DNA of 64,000 nt from Janthinobacterium sp. 67 (GCF_002797895.1 NZ_PGES01000001.1:1860001-1924000), one strand, 5' to 3'. Counted from the stretch's first letter, positions 44,061 through 53,012 are shown. The notes: generated by a model from the sequence alone, not told the origin. Made by a program: numbers and translations.

Positions 44061-46613
44061 TCAAGCCTCCACGGCAAGGATGGGGATCACGGTGCTGCGG
44101 CGTTCCAGTTCGGTGGCGGGCCGGATCTGGCCCCGCTCTTCGACGAACACCACGTTTTCATCGCTCTTCTCGCTGTTGACGAAATGGCGGAAGCGCTGGC
44201 GCACGGCGGGGTTGGAAATGGCTTCCTTCCACTCGCAGGCATAGGTGTCGACCACGTGCTGCATGTCCGCTTCCAGCTCGTGGGCGATGCCCAGGCTGTC
44301 GTCGATGATGACGCGCTTGAGGTAATCGAGGCCCCCTTCCAGGTTGTCGCGCCACACGCTGGTGCGCTGCAGGCGGTCGGCCGTGCGCACGTAAAACATC
44401 AGGAAGCGGTCGACATAGCGCACCAGGGTCGCTTCATCGAGATCGGAGGCGATCAGTTCCGCATGGCGCGGCTTCATGCCGCCATTGCCGCACACGTACA
44501 GGTTCCAGCCCTTTTCCGTGGCGATCAGGCCGATGTCCTTGCCCTGCGCCTCGGCGCATTCGCGCGTGCAGCCGGAAACGCCGAACTTGATCTTGTGCGG
44601 CGTGCGCAAGCCCTTGTAGCGGTTTTCCAGCTCGATGGCAAAGCCCACGCTGTCGGCCACGCCGTAGCGGCACCAGGTGGAGCCGACGCACGATTTCACC
44701 GTGCGCAGCGACTTGCCATAGGCGTGGCCCGACTCGAAGCCGGCCGCGATCAATTCTTCCCAGATGGCCGGCAACTGGTCGACTCTTGCACCGAACAGGT
44801 CGACCCGCTGGCCGCCCGTGATTTTCGTATAGAGACCGTATTTTTTCGCCACCATGCCCACGGCGATCAGGCCGTCTGCCGTCACTTCGCCGCCCGGCAT
44901 GCGCGGCACGACGGAATACGTGCCATCCTTCTGGATATTGCCGAGAAAGTAGTCATTGCTGTCCTGCAGGCTGGCATGCACGGGAGAGAGCACGAAATCG
45001 TTCCAGCACGAGGCGAGGATATTCGCCGCCACGGGTTTGCACACGTCGCAACCGAGGCCCTGGCCATGGGCCGACAGCAGCGCGCCGAAGCTGCGGATTT
45101 TGCCGACGCGGACCAGGTGGTGCAGTTCCTGGCGCGAGTAGGCAAAGTGTTCGCACACGTGGTTGTTCACCATCAGGCCCTGCTTCTGCATTTCCGCCTT
45201 CATGATCTGCGTGACCAGCGGCACGCAGCCGCCGCACGCGGTGCCGGCCTTGGTGCAGCTTTTCAGGGCGGCTATGGTGGTGGCGCCCTCGGCGACGGCC
45301 GCGCACAGCGCGCCTTTCGACACGTCGTTGCACGAGCAGATTTGCGCCGACTCGGGCAAGGCGTCCACGCCCAGGCCCACCTTTTGCTGGCCATCGGCCT
45401 GCGGCAGGATCAGGAATTCGGGCGATGCCGGCAACTCGATTTTATTGAGCATCATCTGCAAGAGCGTGCCGTATTCGCTGGCGTCGCCCACCATCACGCC
45501 GCCCAGCAGGTATTTGCCGCAATCGGAGACGACGATCTTCTTGTAGATCTGCTTGCGTTCATCCATGAACTGGTAGGAGCGGCTGCCCGGCGCATTGCCG
45601 TGCGGGTCGCCAAGGCTGGCCACGTCCACGCCCATCAGTTTGAGCTTGGTGCTCATGTCGGCGCCCTTGAACGACGCTTCGCCCTCCTCCTGCAGCACAT
45701 GGCGCGCCGCGATGCGGGCCATTTCGTAGCCGGGCGCCACCAGGCCGAACACCAGGCCGCCCCATAGCGCGCATTCGCCGATCGCATAGATGTCCGGGTC
45801 GGACGTGACGCAGCTGTCGTCGATGGCGATGCCGCCGCGTGGTCCCACGTCCAGGCCGCAGGCGCGCGCCAGTTCGTCGCGCGGACGGATGCCGGCCGAG
45901 AAGACGATCATGTCCGCTTCCAGGTGGCTGCCGTCGGCGAACTGCATGCGGTGCGTGGCCGATTCGCCGTCGACGATGGCCAGGGTGTTCTTTTGCGTGT
46001 GCACGGTCACGCCCAGTTCCTCGATCTTGCGGCGCAGGACGCGCGCGCCGCCCTCGTCCACCTGCACGGCCATCAGGCGCGGCGCAAATTCCACCACGTG
46101 GGTGTCCAGCTTCAAATCGCGCAAGGCTTTCGCGCATTCGAGGCCCAACAGTCCGCCGCCGATCACCACGCCCGTCTTCGACTTTCCGCCCCAGGCCAGC
46201 ATGGCTTCCAGGTCGTCGATGGTACGGTAGACGAAGCAGCCTTCTCTCTCCTTGCCGGGCAGCGGCGGCACGAACGGCGTCGAGCCGGTGGCGAACACCA
46301 GCTTGTCGTAGGCCAGCACTTCACCCGTGCTGGCCGTGACGGTTTTGGCCACGCGGTCGATGGACACGGCGCGTGCATTGAGTTTCAGGACGACGTTGCC
46401 CTTGTCGAAAAAGCCGGGCGCCACCAGGGACAGGTCCTCGGCCGATTTGCCGCTGAAAAATTCGGACAGGTGCACCCTGTCGTAGGCGGGGCGCGGCTCT
46501 TCGCACAAGACCGTCACGGACAGGCGCGTATTGTTTTCCAGCGCCAGCCGTTCGAGGAATTTATGCCCGACCATGCCATGACCAAGGACGACGATATTCA
46601 GGGGGTGGTTCAT
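44061..46613 (-). CDS. nirB: Nitrite reductase (NADH) large subunit
   Basis: 850 residues. N-terminal FAD/NAD domain (VVLGHGMVGHKFLERL; VVIGGGLLGLECAKALRDL), BFD-like [2Fe-2S] domains (ICSCNDVSKGALC ... TACGGCVPLV; CDVCKP), ferredoxin-like repeats and a sirohaem/4Fe-4S site (CVGSTWCRYG ... GVSGCTRECAEAQ). It reduces nitrite to ammonium with NADH. GAGGAG lies upstream of the ATG. Second gene of the operon, 10 bp after narK. Confidence 0.97.
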   Translation of the reverse strand: MNHPLNIVVLGHGMVGHKFLERLALENNTRLSVTVLCEEPRPAYDRVHLSEFFSGKSAEDLSLVAPGFFDKGNVVLKLNARAVSIDRVAKTVTASTGEVLAYDKLVFATGSTPFVPPLPGKEREGCFVYRTIDDLEAMLAWGGKSKTGVVIGGGLLGLECAKALRDLKLDTHVVEFAPRLMAVQVDEGGARVLRRKIEELGVTVHTQKNTLAIVDGESATHRMQFADGSHLEADMIVFSAGIRPRDELARACGLDVGPRGGIAIDDSCVTSDPDIYAIGECALWGGLVFGLVAPGYEMARIAARHVLQEEGEASFKGADMSTKLKLMGVDVASLGDPHGNAPGSRSYQFMDERKQIYKKIVVSDCGKYLLGGVMVGDASEYGTLLQMMLNKIELPASPEFLILPQADGQQKVGLGVDALPESAQICSCNDVSKGALCAAVAEGATTIAALKSCTKAGTACGGCVPLVTQIMKAEMQKQGLMVNNHVCEHFAYSRQELHHLVRVGKIRSFGALLSAHGQGLGCDVCKPVAANILASCWNDFVLSPVHASLQDSNDYFLGNIQKDGTYSVVPRMPGGEVTADGLIAVGMVAKKYGLYTKITGGQRVDLFGARVDQLPAIWEELIAAGFESGHAYGKSLRTVKSCVGSTWCRYGVADSVGFAIELENRYKGLRTPHKIKFGVSGCTRECAEAQGKDIGLIATEKGWNLYVCGNGGMKPRHAELIASDLDEATLVRYVDRFLMFYVRTADRLQRTSVWRDNLEGGLDYLKRVIIDDSLGIAHELEADMQHVVDTYACEWKEAISNPAVRQRFRHFVNSEKSDENVVFVEERGQIRPATELERRSTVIPILAVEA

Positions 46614-46623
46614 GCTTGTCTCC

Positions 46624-47919
46624 TCAGGCCGCGGCCATGTTCGGTTCGGCCGCCAAGCCCGTGAAGCGGGCGGCGATGGCGCACAGGGCCGAGATCACCA
46701 CCAGCGCGCTGAGGATGATCAGGGTCTGGCGGATGTCGCCCGTGCCTTTCATCAGGAAACCGGCCGCCACGGCGCCCACGTTGCCGCCCGCGCCGATGAT
46801 GCCGGCCACGCCGCCCAGCGCGCGGCTGTCGATGAAGGGCACCAGCGCATAAGTGGCGCCGCAAGCCATGTGGGTGAACAGGCCGAAGACCAGCATGGCG
46901 ATGACGGCCCAGGTGACGCTGTCGACTTTTGCAAACCACAGCAGGCCCACGCCTTCGCCTATCATCAGCATGAACAGCAAGGTCACGCGGCTGTTCAGGT
47001 TGCCGCGCAGGGCCAGCTTGTCGGACATCCAGCCGCCCAGGGCGCGGGCAAACAGGGCCAGCAAGCCGAAGCTGCCGGCGGCCAGGCCGGCCGATTTCAG
47101 GGACAGGCCGAAATGGTCGACGTAGTACACGGCGGCGATATTGTGGATGAAAATCTCGATGCCGAAGCAGGCGCCGTAGGTGACGAACAGCAGCCACACG
47201 CGGTAGTTGGAGCTGGCCGCCTTGAAGCTGGCCCAGCCACCCTTTTTACCACCTTCAATGGCCACGCCGGCGGCGCGCAAGTCCGAGTAATTACCTTCAG
47301 GGCAATCCTGCGTATAGCGCCAGTAGAGAACGGCCATCACCAGCATCAGCACGCCCGGCACCAGCAGAGCCACGCGCCAGCCCAGCGACTCGGACACACC
47401 CAGCATCAGCACGGCACCGAGCAGCAAGGGCATCAGCGCCTGCGCCGCGCCGCCGCCCGCATTGCCCCAGCCGGCGGCGGCGGCATTGGCCGTACCCACC
47501 ACCCGAGGCGCGAACATCACGGAGGTGTGATATTGCGTGATGACAAAACTGGCGCCGACGGCACCGATGCCCAGGCGGAAGAACAGAAAGCTTTCATAGC
47601 TTTGCGACGCGGCCACGCCCAGCACGGGAATGGCGCCCAGCAGCAGCAAGCCCGTGTAGGTCTTGCGCGGGCCGTAGCGGTCGCACAAGGGACCCACGAT
47701 CAGGCGCACGAGGATGGTGATGGCGACGGCCGCGATATTGATGTTCGCCACTTGCGCCAGGGACAGGCCGAACTCGCCCTTGATGACGGGCATCAGGGGG
47801 GCGCAGGCGAACCAGGCGAAGAAACACACGAAAAATGCCATCCACGTCAGGTGGAATGCACGCATGGGCGGCGTGGCGAGGGAGAAGAGCGCGATGCGCG
47901 TTGCTTTTTGGCTGGCCAT
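46624..47919 (-). CDS. narK: Nitrate/nitrite transporter (MFS, NNP family)
   Basis: 431 residues with twelve predicted helices. The nitrate signature AGWGNAGGGAAQ and its C-terminal counterpart (GIIGAGGNVGAVAAGF) are both visible. It imports nitrate (and may exchange nitrite). The start at MASQKATRIALF is where the conserved N-terminus begins, with GGGAACC upstream; 91 sense codons before it lie in the untranslated leader. First gene of the assimilatory operon narK-nirB-nirD-FAD reductase-nasA. Confidence 0.94.
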   Translation of the reverse strand: MASQKATRIALFSLATPPMRAFHLTWMAFFVCFFAWFACAPLMPVIKGEFGLSLAQVANINIAAVAITILVRLIVGPLCDRYGPRKTYTGLLLLGAIPVLGVAASQSYESFLFFRLGIGAVGASFVITQYHTSVMFAPRVVGTANAAAAGWGNAGGGAAQALMPLLLGAVLMLGVSESLGWRVALLVPGVLMLVMAVLYWRYTQDCPEGNYSDLRAAGVAIEGGKKGGWASFKAASSNYRVWLLFVTYGACFGIEIFIHNIAAVYYVDHFGLSLKSAGLAAGSFGLLALFARALGGWMSDKLALRGNLNSRVTLLFMLMIGEGVGLLWFAKVDSVTWAVIAMLVFGLFTHMACGATYALVPFIDSRALGGVAGIIGAGGNVGAVAAGFLMKGTGDIRQTLIILSALVVISALCAIAARFTGLAAEPNMAAA

Positions 47920-47942
47920 GATAGGTTCCCGAAGTATCCCGT

Positions 47943-48000
47943 TATAAAACAAAACGGCGCCCGCCCCCGCCGATGAAAAATCAGCCTGGGCGGACGCCGT
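47943..48000 (-). terminator. Leader terminator (attenuator) of the nitrate operon
   Basis: Minus-strand stem ACGGCGTCCGCCC with GGGCGGGCGCCGT (arms in 48000-47954), followed by TTTTGTTTTATA. It sits between promoter and narK start, so unless relieved it stops transcription about 25 bp before narK. Its 5' arm shares bases with the third hexaloop hairpin. Confidence 0.9.
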
Positions 48001-48059
48001 TGTCCATGTGGTCCGTCGTTGGACCGTTGTGCGTTTATTCAGGGGATCGCCGTTGATCC
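47992..48059 (-). promoter_or_regulatory. ANTAR-type antitermination leader: three hexaloop hairpins
   Basis: Read on the minus strand: hairpin 1 GGATC-AACGGC-GATCC (48059-48044), hairpin 2 GGTCC-AACGAC-GGACC (48025-48010), hairpin 3 GGAC-AACGGC-GTCC (48005-47992). All three loops are six bases with A at position 1 and G at position 4, the recognition rule for ANTAR proteins such as NasR and NasT. Hairpin 3 uses bases needed for the terminator 5' arm, so binding would favour read-through. No ANTAR gene is in the window. Confidence 0.88.
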
Positions 48060-48072
48060 GTATCTCCTTTGT

Positions 48073-48088
48073 AGCAAACGCCGTGCCA
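48073..48088 (-). promoter_or_regulatory. Sigma-54 promoter of the nitrate operon
   Basis: Minus-strand TGGCACGGCGTTTGCT, preceded by C, matches the -24/-12 consensus YTGGCACG-N4-TTGCW at every fixed position. RNA would begin near 48062, so hexaloop hairpin 1 starts within a few bases of the 5' end. Confidence 0.93.
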
Positions 48089-48139
48089 GCTTGCCGCAGG
48101 GGTAAATGCCCTTGTCGATACGAGGTTTGCGCCAGATCA

Positions 48140-48177
48140 TGGCCAATCACGGTGCAAGCACGCCACTTGCTGGTGCA
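48140..48177 (-). promoter_or_regulatory. Candidate NtrC enhancer sites
   Basis: Two TGCACC half sites on the minus strand (48156-48151 and 48177-48172), 21 bp apart, about 90 and 112 bp upstream of the predicted sigma-54 start. The first continues as TGCACC-N5-TGGCCA (48156-48140), an imperfect match to the NtrC dyad TGCACC-N5-GGTGCA. Position and spacing fit an NtrC enhancer; the right half is degenerate. Confidence 0.6.
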
Positions 48178-48241
48178 TGCGGGAACCAGCAAGTGGCAAC
48201 TCTTGTCTAACTACCATCTGAAGCAGTAGCGGGAGGCCACG

Positions 48242-49933
48242 ATGGTCAAGACACTGCGGCGTCGCTTGCGACCGCCATGGCTGGCATGTGCGTGCGCCGG
48301 ACTGTTGCTGATGGCATGGAGCAACACTGCGGCCGCGCAAGAGACTAAGGAGCACAGCGAACTCGATGCCACCGTTGTCGCGCCCTTCCGCGCCGCGCGC
48401 GGCGAGCGGGTCACGCAGGCGCGCACCTTTCTTGTTCGCCTTACCTATCCCGACGAGGGGCGCGCACATGCCGTGCGCTGGACCTTGACCTTGTCCGGCC
48501 CCGGCCCGCAAGGCCCCGTGCTGCGGCGCTGGTCGGGCACGGAACAGGTGGGGGCCAACGGCAAGAACGTGAACCTGCCCTGGGATGGCCGCGCCGATGC
48601 CGATGCCCGCGAACGGCGCGTGCTGGCGCCGGACGGCTTGTACGAACTGCGCTTGCTGGCCGTGGCCGATGCGGGCTCGCCGCAGGAAGCGCAGGTGGAA
48701 CAGCAGTGGCCCGTCCAGGTGCAGCGGGGCGCAAGCACGGCGCCCACGGTACCCGCCTTCCAGGCCGGCCTGCGACAGCTGACCAGCCTGGAAGGCCAGC
48801 CCGGCTACCGCGTCGTCTACGCCAACCTGCACAGCCAGACGCGCCACAGCGACGGCGGCGCCCCGCTCGACGCCTGCCATGGCGCGCAAGACCCGCAAAC
48901 AGGGGCCTACGGCCCCATCGATGCCTATAAATATGCGCAAGACCACGGACTCGACGCCCTGCTGACGTCCGAGCACAACCATATGTATGACGGCTCCGAC
49001 GGCACCAACAGTGCTGCGGTCGCAGCGGAAGCCAAAGCGCTGTACCAGACGGGACTGGCCGAAGCGGCCGCGTATTCGGCCGCCCATCCCGGTTTCCTGG
49101 CCCTGTACGGCATGGAATGGGGCGTCATCAACAAGGGCGGCCACCTGAATATCTTCAATAGCGAACAGTTGCTGGGCTGGGAAAAAAATGCCCAGGGTGA
49201 ATTGCTGGCCGATATCGAGACGCCGAAGGGCGATTACGCGGCCCTGTACGCGCTGATGCGCGAGCGGGGCTGGATAGGCCAGTTCAACCATCCTGCCTAT
49301 GCGGGCCAGTTCCTCGTCAACGGCCAGCCGCTCGGCTACACGGCGGATGGCGACGCGGCCATGGTGCTGTGCGAAGTGATGAATACGTCCGCCTTTTCCA
49401 CGAACGACGAGGAAACGGAAACCCGGCGCAGCAATTACGAGGCGGCATGCAACCGGGCCCTGGCGGCCGGCTACCACGTGGCTTTCAGCAGCAACCAGGA
49501 CAACCACTGCGCCAACTGGGGCGCCTCGTATGGCAACCGCACGGCCGTGCTGGTGACAAACAAGGCTGCCGATACATCATTGTCGCGCGACAGCTTGCTC
49601 GAAGCGCTGCGCGCGCGCCGCGTGTTTGCCACCATGGACAAGCATGCGCAACTGCTGTTCACGGCCAACGGCAAGCTGATGGGCGAGCGTTTCGACAACC
49701 ACGGTCCCTTGCACCTGGCCACCAGTTTCAGCAACGGCGCCGGGCGGCAGGCGGCCGCCGTCGCCATCTTCCACGGCGTGCCGGGCGGCAATGGCTCCGT
49801 GACACCCATCACGGACCAGGCAGATGTCACCGTCACGCCCGCGCCCGGCCCCCATTTCTATTACGCGCGGCTGACGCAGGACGATGGCAATATCGTCTGG
49901 TCGGCACCCGTGTGGGTCAATCAACTGCCGTGA
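48242..49933 (+). CDS. Exported PHP-domain (CehA/McbA-like) metal-dependent phosphoesterase-like protein
   Basis: 563 residues. Signal peptide (about 1-33, ending TAAAQ), an N-terminal beta-rich domain (about 40-190), then a PHP-type domain: YANLHSQTRHSDGG (metal ligands), LLTSEHNHMY, GMEWG, GQFNHPAY, SSNQDNHCANWG. These are the spaced His/Asp/Glu ligands of the CehA/McbA subgroup. Predicted periplasmic hydrolase; the substrate is not known. GGGAGG precedes the ATG. It is divergent from the nitrate operon, and its promoter must share the ~160 bp that hold the NtrC-like sites. Confidence 0.88.
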   Translation: MVKTLRRRLRPPWLACACAGLLLMAWSNTAAAQETKEHSELDATVVAPFRAARGERVTQARTFLVRLTYPDEGRAHAVRWTLTLSGPGPQGPVLRRWSGTEQVGANGKNVNLPWDGRADADARERRVLAPDGLYELRLLAVADAGSPQEAQVEQQWPVQVQRGASTAPTVPAFQAGLRQLTSLEGQPGYRVVYANLHSQTRHSDGGAPLDACHGAQDPQTGAYGPIDAYKYAQDHGLDALLTSEHNHMYDGSDGTNSAAVAAEAKALYQTGLAEAAAYSAAHPGFLALYGMEWGVINKGGHLNIFNSEQLLGWEKNAQGELLADIETPKGDYAALYALMRERGWIGQFNHPAYAGQFLVNGQPLGYTADGDAAMVLCEVMNTSAFSTNDEETETRRSNYEAACNRALAAGYHVAFSSNQDNHCANWGASYGNRTAVLVTNKAADTSLSRDSLLEALRARRVFATMDKHAQLLFTANGKLMGERFDNHGPLHLATSFSNGAGRQAAAVAIFHGVPGGNGSVTPITDQADVTVTPAPGPHFYYARLTQDDGNIVWSAPVWVNQLP

Positions 49934-50039
49934 ATGCCGCGTATCAGGGAACGGCAACCGCGACGGAATCCATTCTTCTTCGCAGGTGTTGTGTTGCTAT
50001 ACTCATGCAATAAAAACGCTGAGTCCCGATTTTACTTTC

Positions 50040-50498
50040 ATGCATTCCATTAAATTCATTCTGGCATTCATCGCGCTTCTCGCCCCCCTTGCGGGCTGCC
50101 ATGAAAAAGCGGAACAGTATCAAGGATTGGCCGAACGCGCAGTGACCAGCCCTGCGACTGTCAATGGTACGGCATGCCAAAATCATGGCTCGGTATCTTA
50201 TTCCTATGTAATCGATGGAAAAAGATATTACGGCTGGACTTCTAGCTCAGAATTATCGGTTTCTTCGTGTTCGGATATCAGGCCTGGCCATGCTTTTTCC
50301 ATTTATTATGCCCCCCTGCATCCATCGGTCAATTCGATCAAGGAACCCTGGGAAGAATATGAAAGCAGGCGGGGCTACCATATCCCTGGATGGCTGATCT
50401 ATTTCCTGCCGCTTTTTATTCCCTTTTTCGTACTCGGCATTGAAATACTGAAAGACAAACAAAACGACACGAGCGCGCCTGCGCATGGCGATCACTAG
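50040..50498 (+). CDS. AT-richer lipoprotein with C-terminal membrane helix (DUF3592-like)
   Basis: 152 residues. Lipobox LAGC at about residue 20, then a strand-rich domain (GSVSYSYVIDGKRYYGW ... GHAFSIYYAPLHPSVNSI) and one membrane helix (PGWLIYFLPLFIPFFVLGIEIL). The YY-P-HPSxNS pattern is that of DUF3592-like proteins. Base composition is visibly more AT-rich than its neighbours, hinting at separate origin or relaxed selection. Start chosen at the signal peptide. Function unknown. Confidence 0.75.
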   Translation: MHSIKFILAFIALLAPLAGCHEKAEQYQGLAERAVTSPATVNGTACQNHGSVSYSYVIDGKRYYGWTSSSELSVSSCSDIRPGHAFSIYYAPLHPSVNSIKEPWEEYESRRGYHIPGWLIYFLPLFIPFFVLGIEILKDKQNDTSAPAHGDH

Positions 50499-50650
50499 CC
50501 AAGCGTGTGCTGCACGCAAACAATATTGGAAAAGTAATTATTTTTTAAGCAGCCGTCCATAGACACTGGTTCCCCAAAGCAATCCATGGCACCATGGCTA
50601 CGCCGTTTTGCCTGCAACGCGGCCTCCATCGGACCAACCAGGAACCCTCT

Positions 50651-52756
50651 ATGTCGTCATATCGCATTCTCGCCGGCAGCATGCTGCTCGGTCTGGCCAC
50701 CGCGGGCATCGCCCATGCACAAGCCCCCGCCCCTGCCGCCGCCAACGCCGATCCCCATTTGTGGCTGGAAGAAGTCCTCGGCGACAAGCCGCTGGCCTGG
50801 GTCAAGCAGCACAATGCCGTCACCACCAGGGAACTGGAAGCCCAGCCCGGCTTCCCCGCCCTGCAGGCGCGCCTGAAAACCATCCTCAATTCGAAGGAGC
50901 GCATTCCCTACGTCAGCAAGGAAGGCGAGTTTTACTATAATTTCTGGCGCGACGCCCAGCACGTGCGCGGCATCTGGCGCCGCACCACCCTGGCGCAATA
51001 CCAGCTGGCCGAACCCGTCTGGGAAACCGTGATCGACCTCGACCAGTTGGCCACCGGCGAGAGTGAAAACTGGGTCTGGGGCGGCGCGTCCTGCCTGTAT
51101 CCGAAGGGCGAACGCTGCCTCATTTCCCTGTCGCGCGGAGGCGGCGACGCCAAGGTGGTGCGCGAATACGACGTGGCCAAGCGCGCCTTTGTCGATGGCG
51201 GTTTTACCTTGCCCGAAGCGAAGGGCAGCGCCAGCTGGATCGACCAGGATACCCTGTTCGTCTCCACCGATTTCGGCCCCGGCTCGATGACCAGTTCGGG
51301 CTACCCGCGCATCATCAAGCAGTGGCAGCGCGGCACGCCGCTGGCGCAGGCGCAAACCTTGTACGAAGCCAAACCCGACGACCTGAGCGCCGGCGCCTAC
51401 AAGGATTTCACGCCCGGCTACGAACATCAATTTATCGAACGGCAGATCGATTTCTACAGCGGCGAAACCTTTTTGCGCGATGGCGCCGAGTTGAAGAAGG
51501 TGCCGAAGCCGGACGACGCCACGGCCTTCACCGTACGCGACCAATTGATCATCACCCTGCGCTCGGACTGGAAAGTGAACGGCAAGACCTACCTGCAAGG
51601 CTCCTTGCTGGCCACCGACTTCAAGGCCTTCATGCAGGGCAAGCAGGACCTGGAAGTGCTGTACGCGCCCACGGCCACGTCGTCGCTGGACAATGTCACG
51701 GCGACCAGGTCCGCCATCCTCGTCACCACCCTGGACAAGGTCAAGAACCGCCTGACGGAACTGCGCCACGTGAACGGCAAGTGGCAGCGCCGCGCCGTCG
51801 ATGCGCCCAAGCTGGGCACCCTGGCCGTCAGCGCGCTCGACCCGGTCGACTCGGACCAGTACTTCCTGACGGTGACCGACTTCCTCAACCCGACCACCTT
51901 GTACCTGGCCACGGCGGGCAGCGACCAGCGCACGAAGATCAAGTCGCTGCCCGCCTACTACGACGCCACGCCGTACAAGGTCGAGCAGTTCGAATCGACG
52001 TCGAAGGATGGCACGAAAGTGCCGTATTTCGCCATCATGGGCAAGCAGACGAAGTTCGACGGCAGCAACCCCACCGTGCTGTATGGCTATGGCGGCTTCG
52101 AAGTGTCGCTCAAACCCAGCTACAGCGGCACCACGGGCGTGGCGTGGCTGGAAAAGGGCGGCGTGTACGTGCTGGCGAATATCCGCGGCGGCGGCGAGTT
52201 CGGTCCCCGCTGGCACCAGGCGGCGCTGAAGGAAAACCGCCAGCGCGCGTATGACGATTTCATCTCGGTGGCGCAGGACCTGATCAAGCGCAAGGTCACC
52301 AGCCCGCGCCACCTGGGCATCATGGGCGGCAGCAATGGCGGCCTGCTGACGGGCGCCGTGCTGGTGCAGCGTCCCGATTTGTTCAACGCCGTCGTCAGCC
52401 AGGTGCCGCTGCTCGACATGCGCCGCTATAACAAGATGCTGGCGGGCGCTTCGTGGATGGGAGAGTACGGCGACCCGGACGTGCCGGAACAATGGGCTTA
52501 CATCAGCAAGTACTCGCCGTATCAGAACGTCTTCAAGGACAAGAAATATCCGCGCGTGCTGTTTACCACCTCGACGCGCGACGACCGGGTCCACCCCGGC
52601 CATGCGCGCAAGATGGTGGCGAAGATGGAAGAGCAAGGCCACGACGTGCTGTACTGGGAAAACACGGAAGGCGGCCATGCTGGCGCGGCCAACAACGACC
52701 AGCAGGCGCTGATGTGGGCGCTGACCTATACCTTCCTGTGGGAGCAGCTGAAATAA
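50651..52756 (+). CDS. Exported prolyl oligopeptidase (S9A family)
   Basis: 701 residues with a signal peptide (MSSYRILAGSMLLGLATAGIAHA). N-terminal seven-bladed propeller (PHLWLEEVLGDKPLAWVKQHN opening) and a C-terminal alpha/beta hydrolase with catalytic Ser in GIMGGSNGGLL, Asp in TSTRDDRVHPGHA and His in TEGGHAGA. Cleaves short peptides after proline, here in the periplasm. AGGAA precedes the ATG; upstream in-frame codons would bury the signal peptide. Confidence 0.95.
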   Translation: MSSYRILAGSMLLGLATAGIAHAQAPAPAAANADPHLWLEEVLGDKPLAWVKQHNAVTTRELEAQPGFPALQARLKTILNSKERIPYVSKEGEFYYNFWRDAQHVRGIWRRTTLAQYQLAEPVWETVIDLDQLATGESENWVWGGASCLYPKGERCLISLSRGGGDAKVVREYDVAKRAFVDGGFTLPEAKGSASWIDQDTLFVSTDFGPGSMTSSGYPRIIKQWQRGTPLAQAQTLYEAKPDDLSAGAYKDFTPGYEHQFIERQIDFYSGETFLRDGAELKKVPKPDDATAFTVRDQLIITLRSDWKVNGKTYLQGSLLATDFKAFMQGKQDLEVLYAPTATSSLDNVTATRSAILVTTLDKVKNRLTELRHVNGKWQRRAVDAPKLGTLAVSALDPVDSDQYFLTVTDFLNPTTLYLATAGSDQRTKIKSLPAYYDATPYKVEQFESTSKDGTKVPYFAIMGKQTKFDGSNPTVLYGYGGFEVSLKPSYSGTTGVAWLEKGGVYVLANIRGGGEFGPRWHQAALKENRQRAYDDFISVAQDLIKRKVTSPRHLGIMGGSNGGLLTGAVLVQRPDLFNAVVSQVPLLDMRRYNKMLAGASWMGEYGDPDVPEQWAYISKYSPYQNVFKDKKYPRVLFTTSTRDDRVHPGHARKMVAKMEEQGHDVLYWENTEGGHAGAANNDQQALMWALTYTFLWEQLK

Positions 52757-52765
52757 TGTGGTGGT

Positions 52766-52977
52766 GTCGGATTACGCGCTCACGCGCTAATCCGACCTAC
52801 CGGGCTGTCGGTAGACGTAGGCCGGCGTAGGTCGGCGTAGGTCGGCGTAGGTCGGCTTAGCCCAACGGGCGTAAGCCGACAACATTGTTGGCCCGCCCGC
52901 GATGATGTTGGATTACGCGTTCCGCTAATCCAACCTACCGGGCGTAGGTCGGGTTAGCCCACCGGGCGTAACCCGAC
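52766..52977. repeat. REP/BIME-like palindrome cluster with 10-bp tandem repeats
   Basis: Four imperfect palindromes of one family: 52766-52796 (arms GTCGGATTA/TAATCCGAC), 52851-52880 (GTCGGCTTA/TAAGCCGAC), 52907-52934 (GTTGGATTA/TAATCCAAC) and 52948-52977 (GTCGGGTTA/TAACCCGAC). Between them are four copies of GTAGGYCGGC in tandem (52817-52856). Lies between two convergent genes, where such elements often block transcription or protect 3' ends. Confidence 0.85.
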
Positions 52978-53012
52978 AAACATTGTTGACATGGGCCGGT
53001 GGTAAAATATCC

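Noticed and set aside
47920..48192. 91-codon N-terminal extension of narK
   Set aside because: It covers the terminator and hexaloop leader and has no similarity to transporter N-termini.
52817..52856. CRISPR-like array
   Set aside because: Units are 10 bp with no spacers; this is a simple tandem repeat inside a REP-like cluster, and no cas genes are present.
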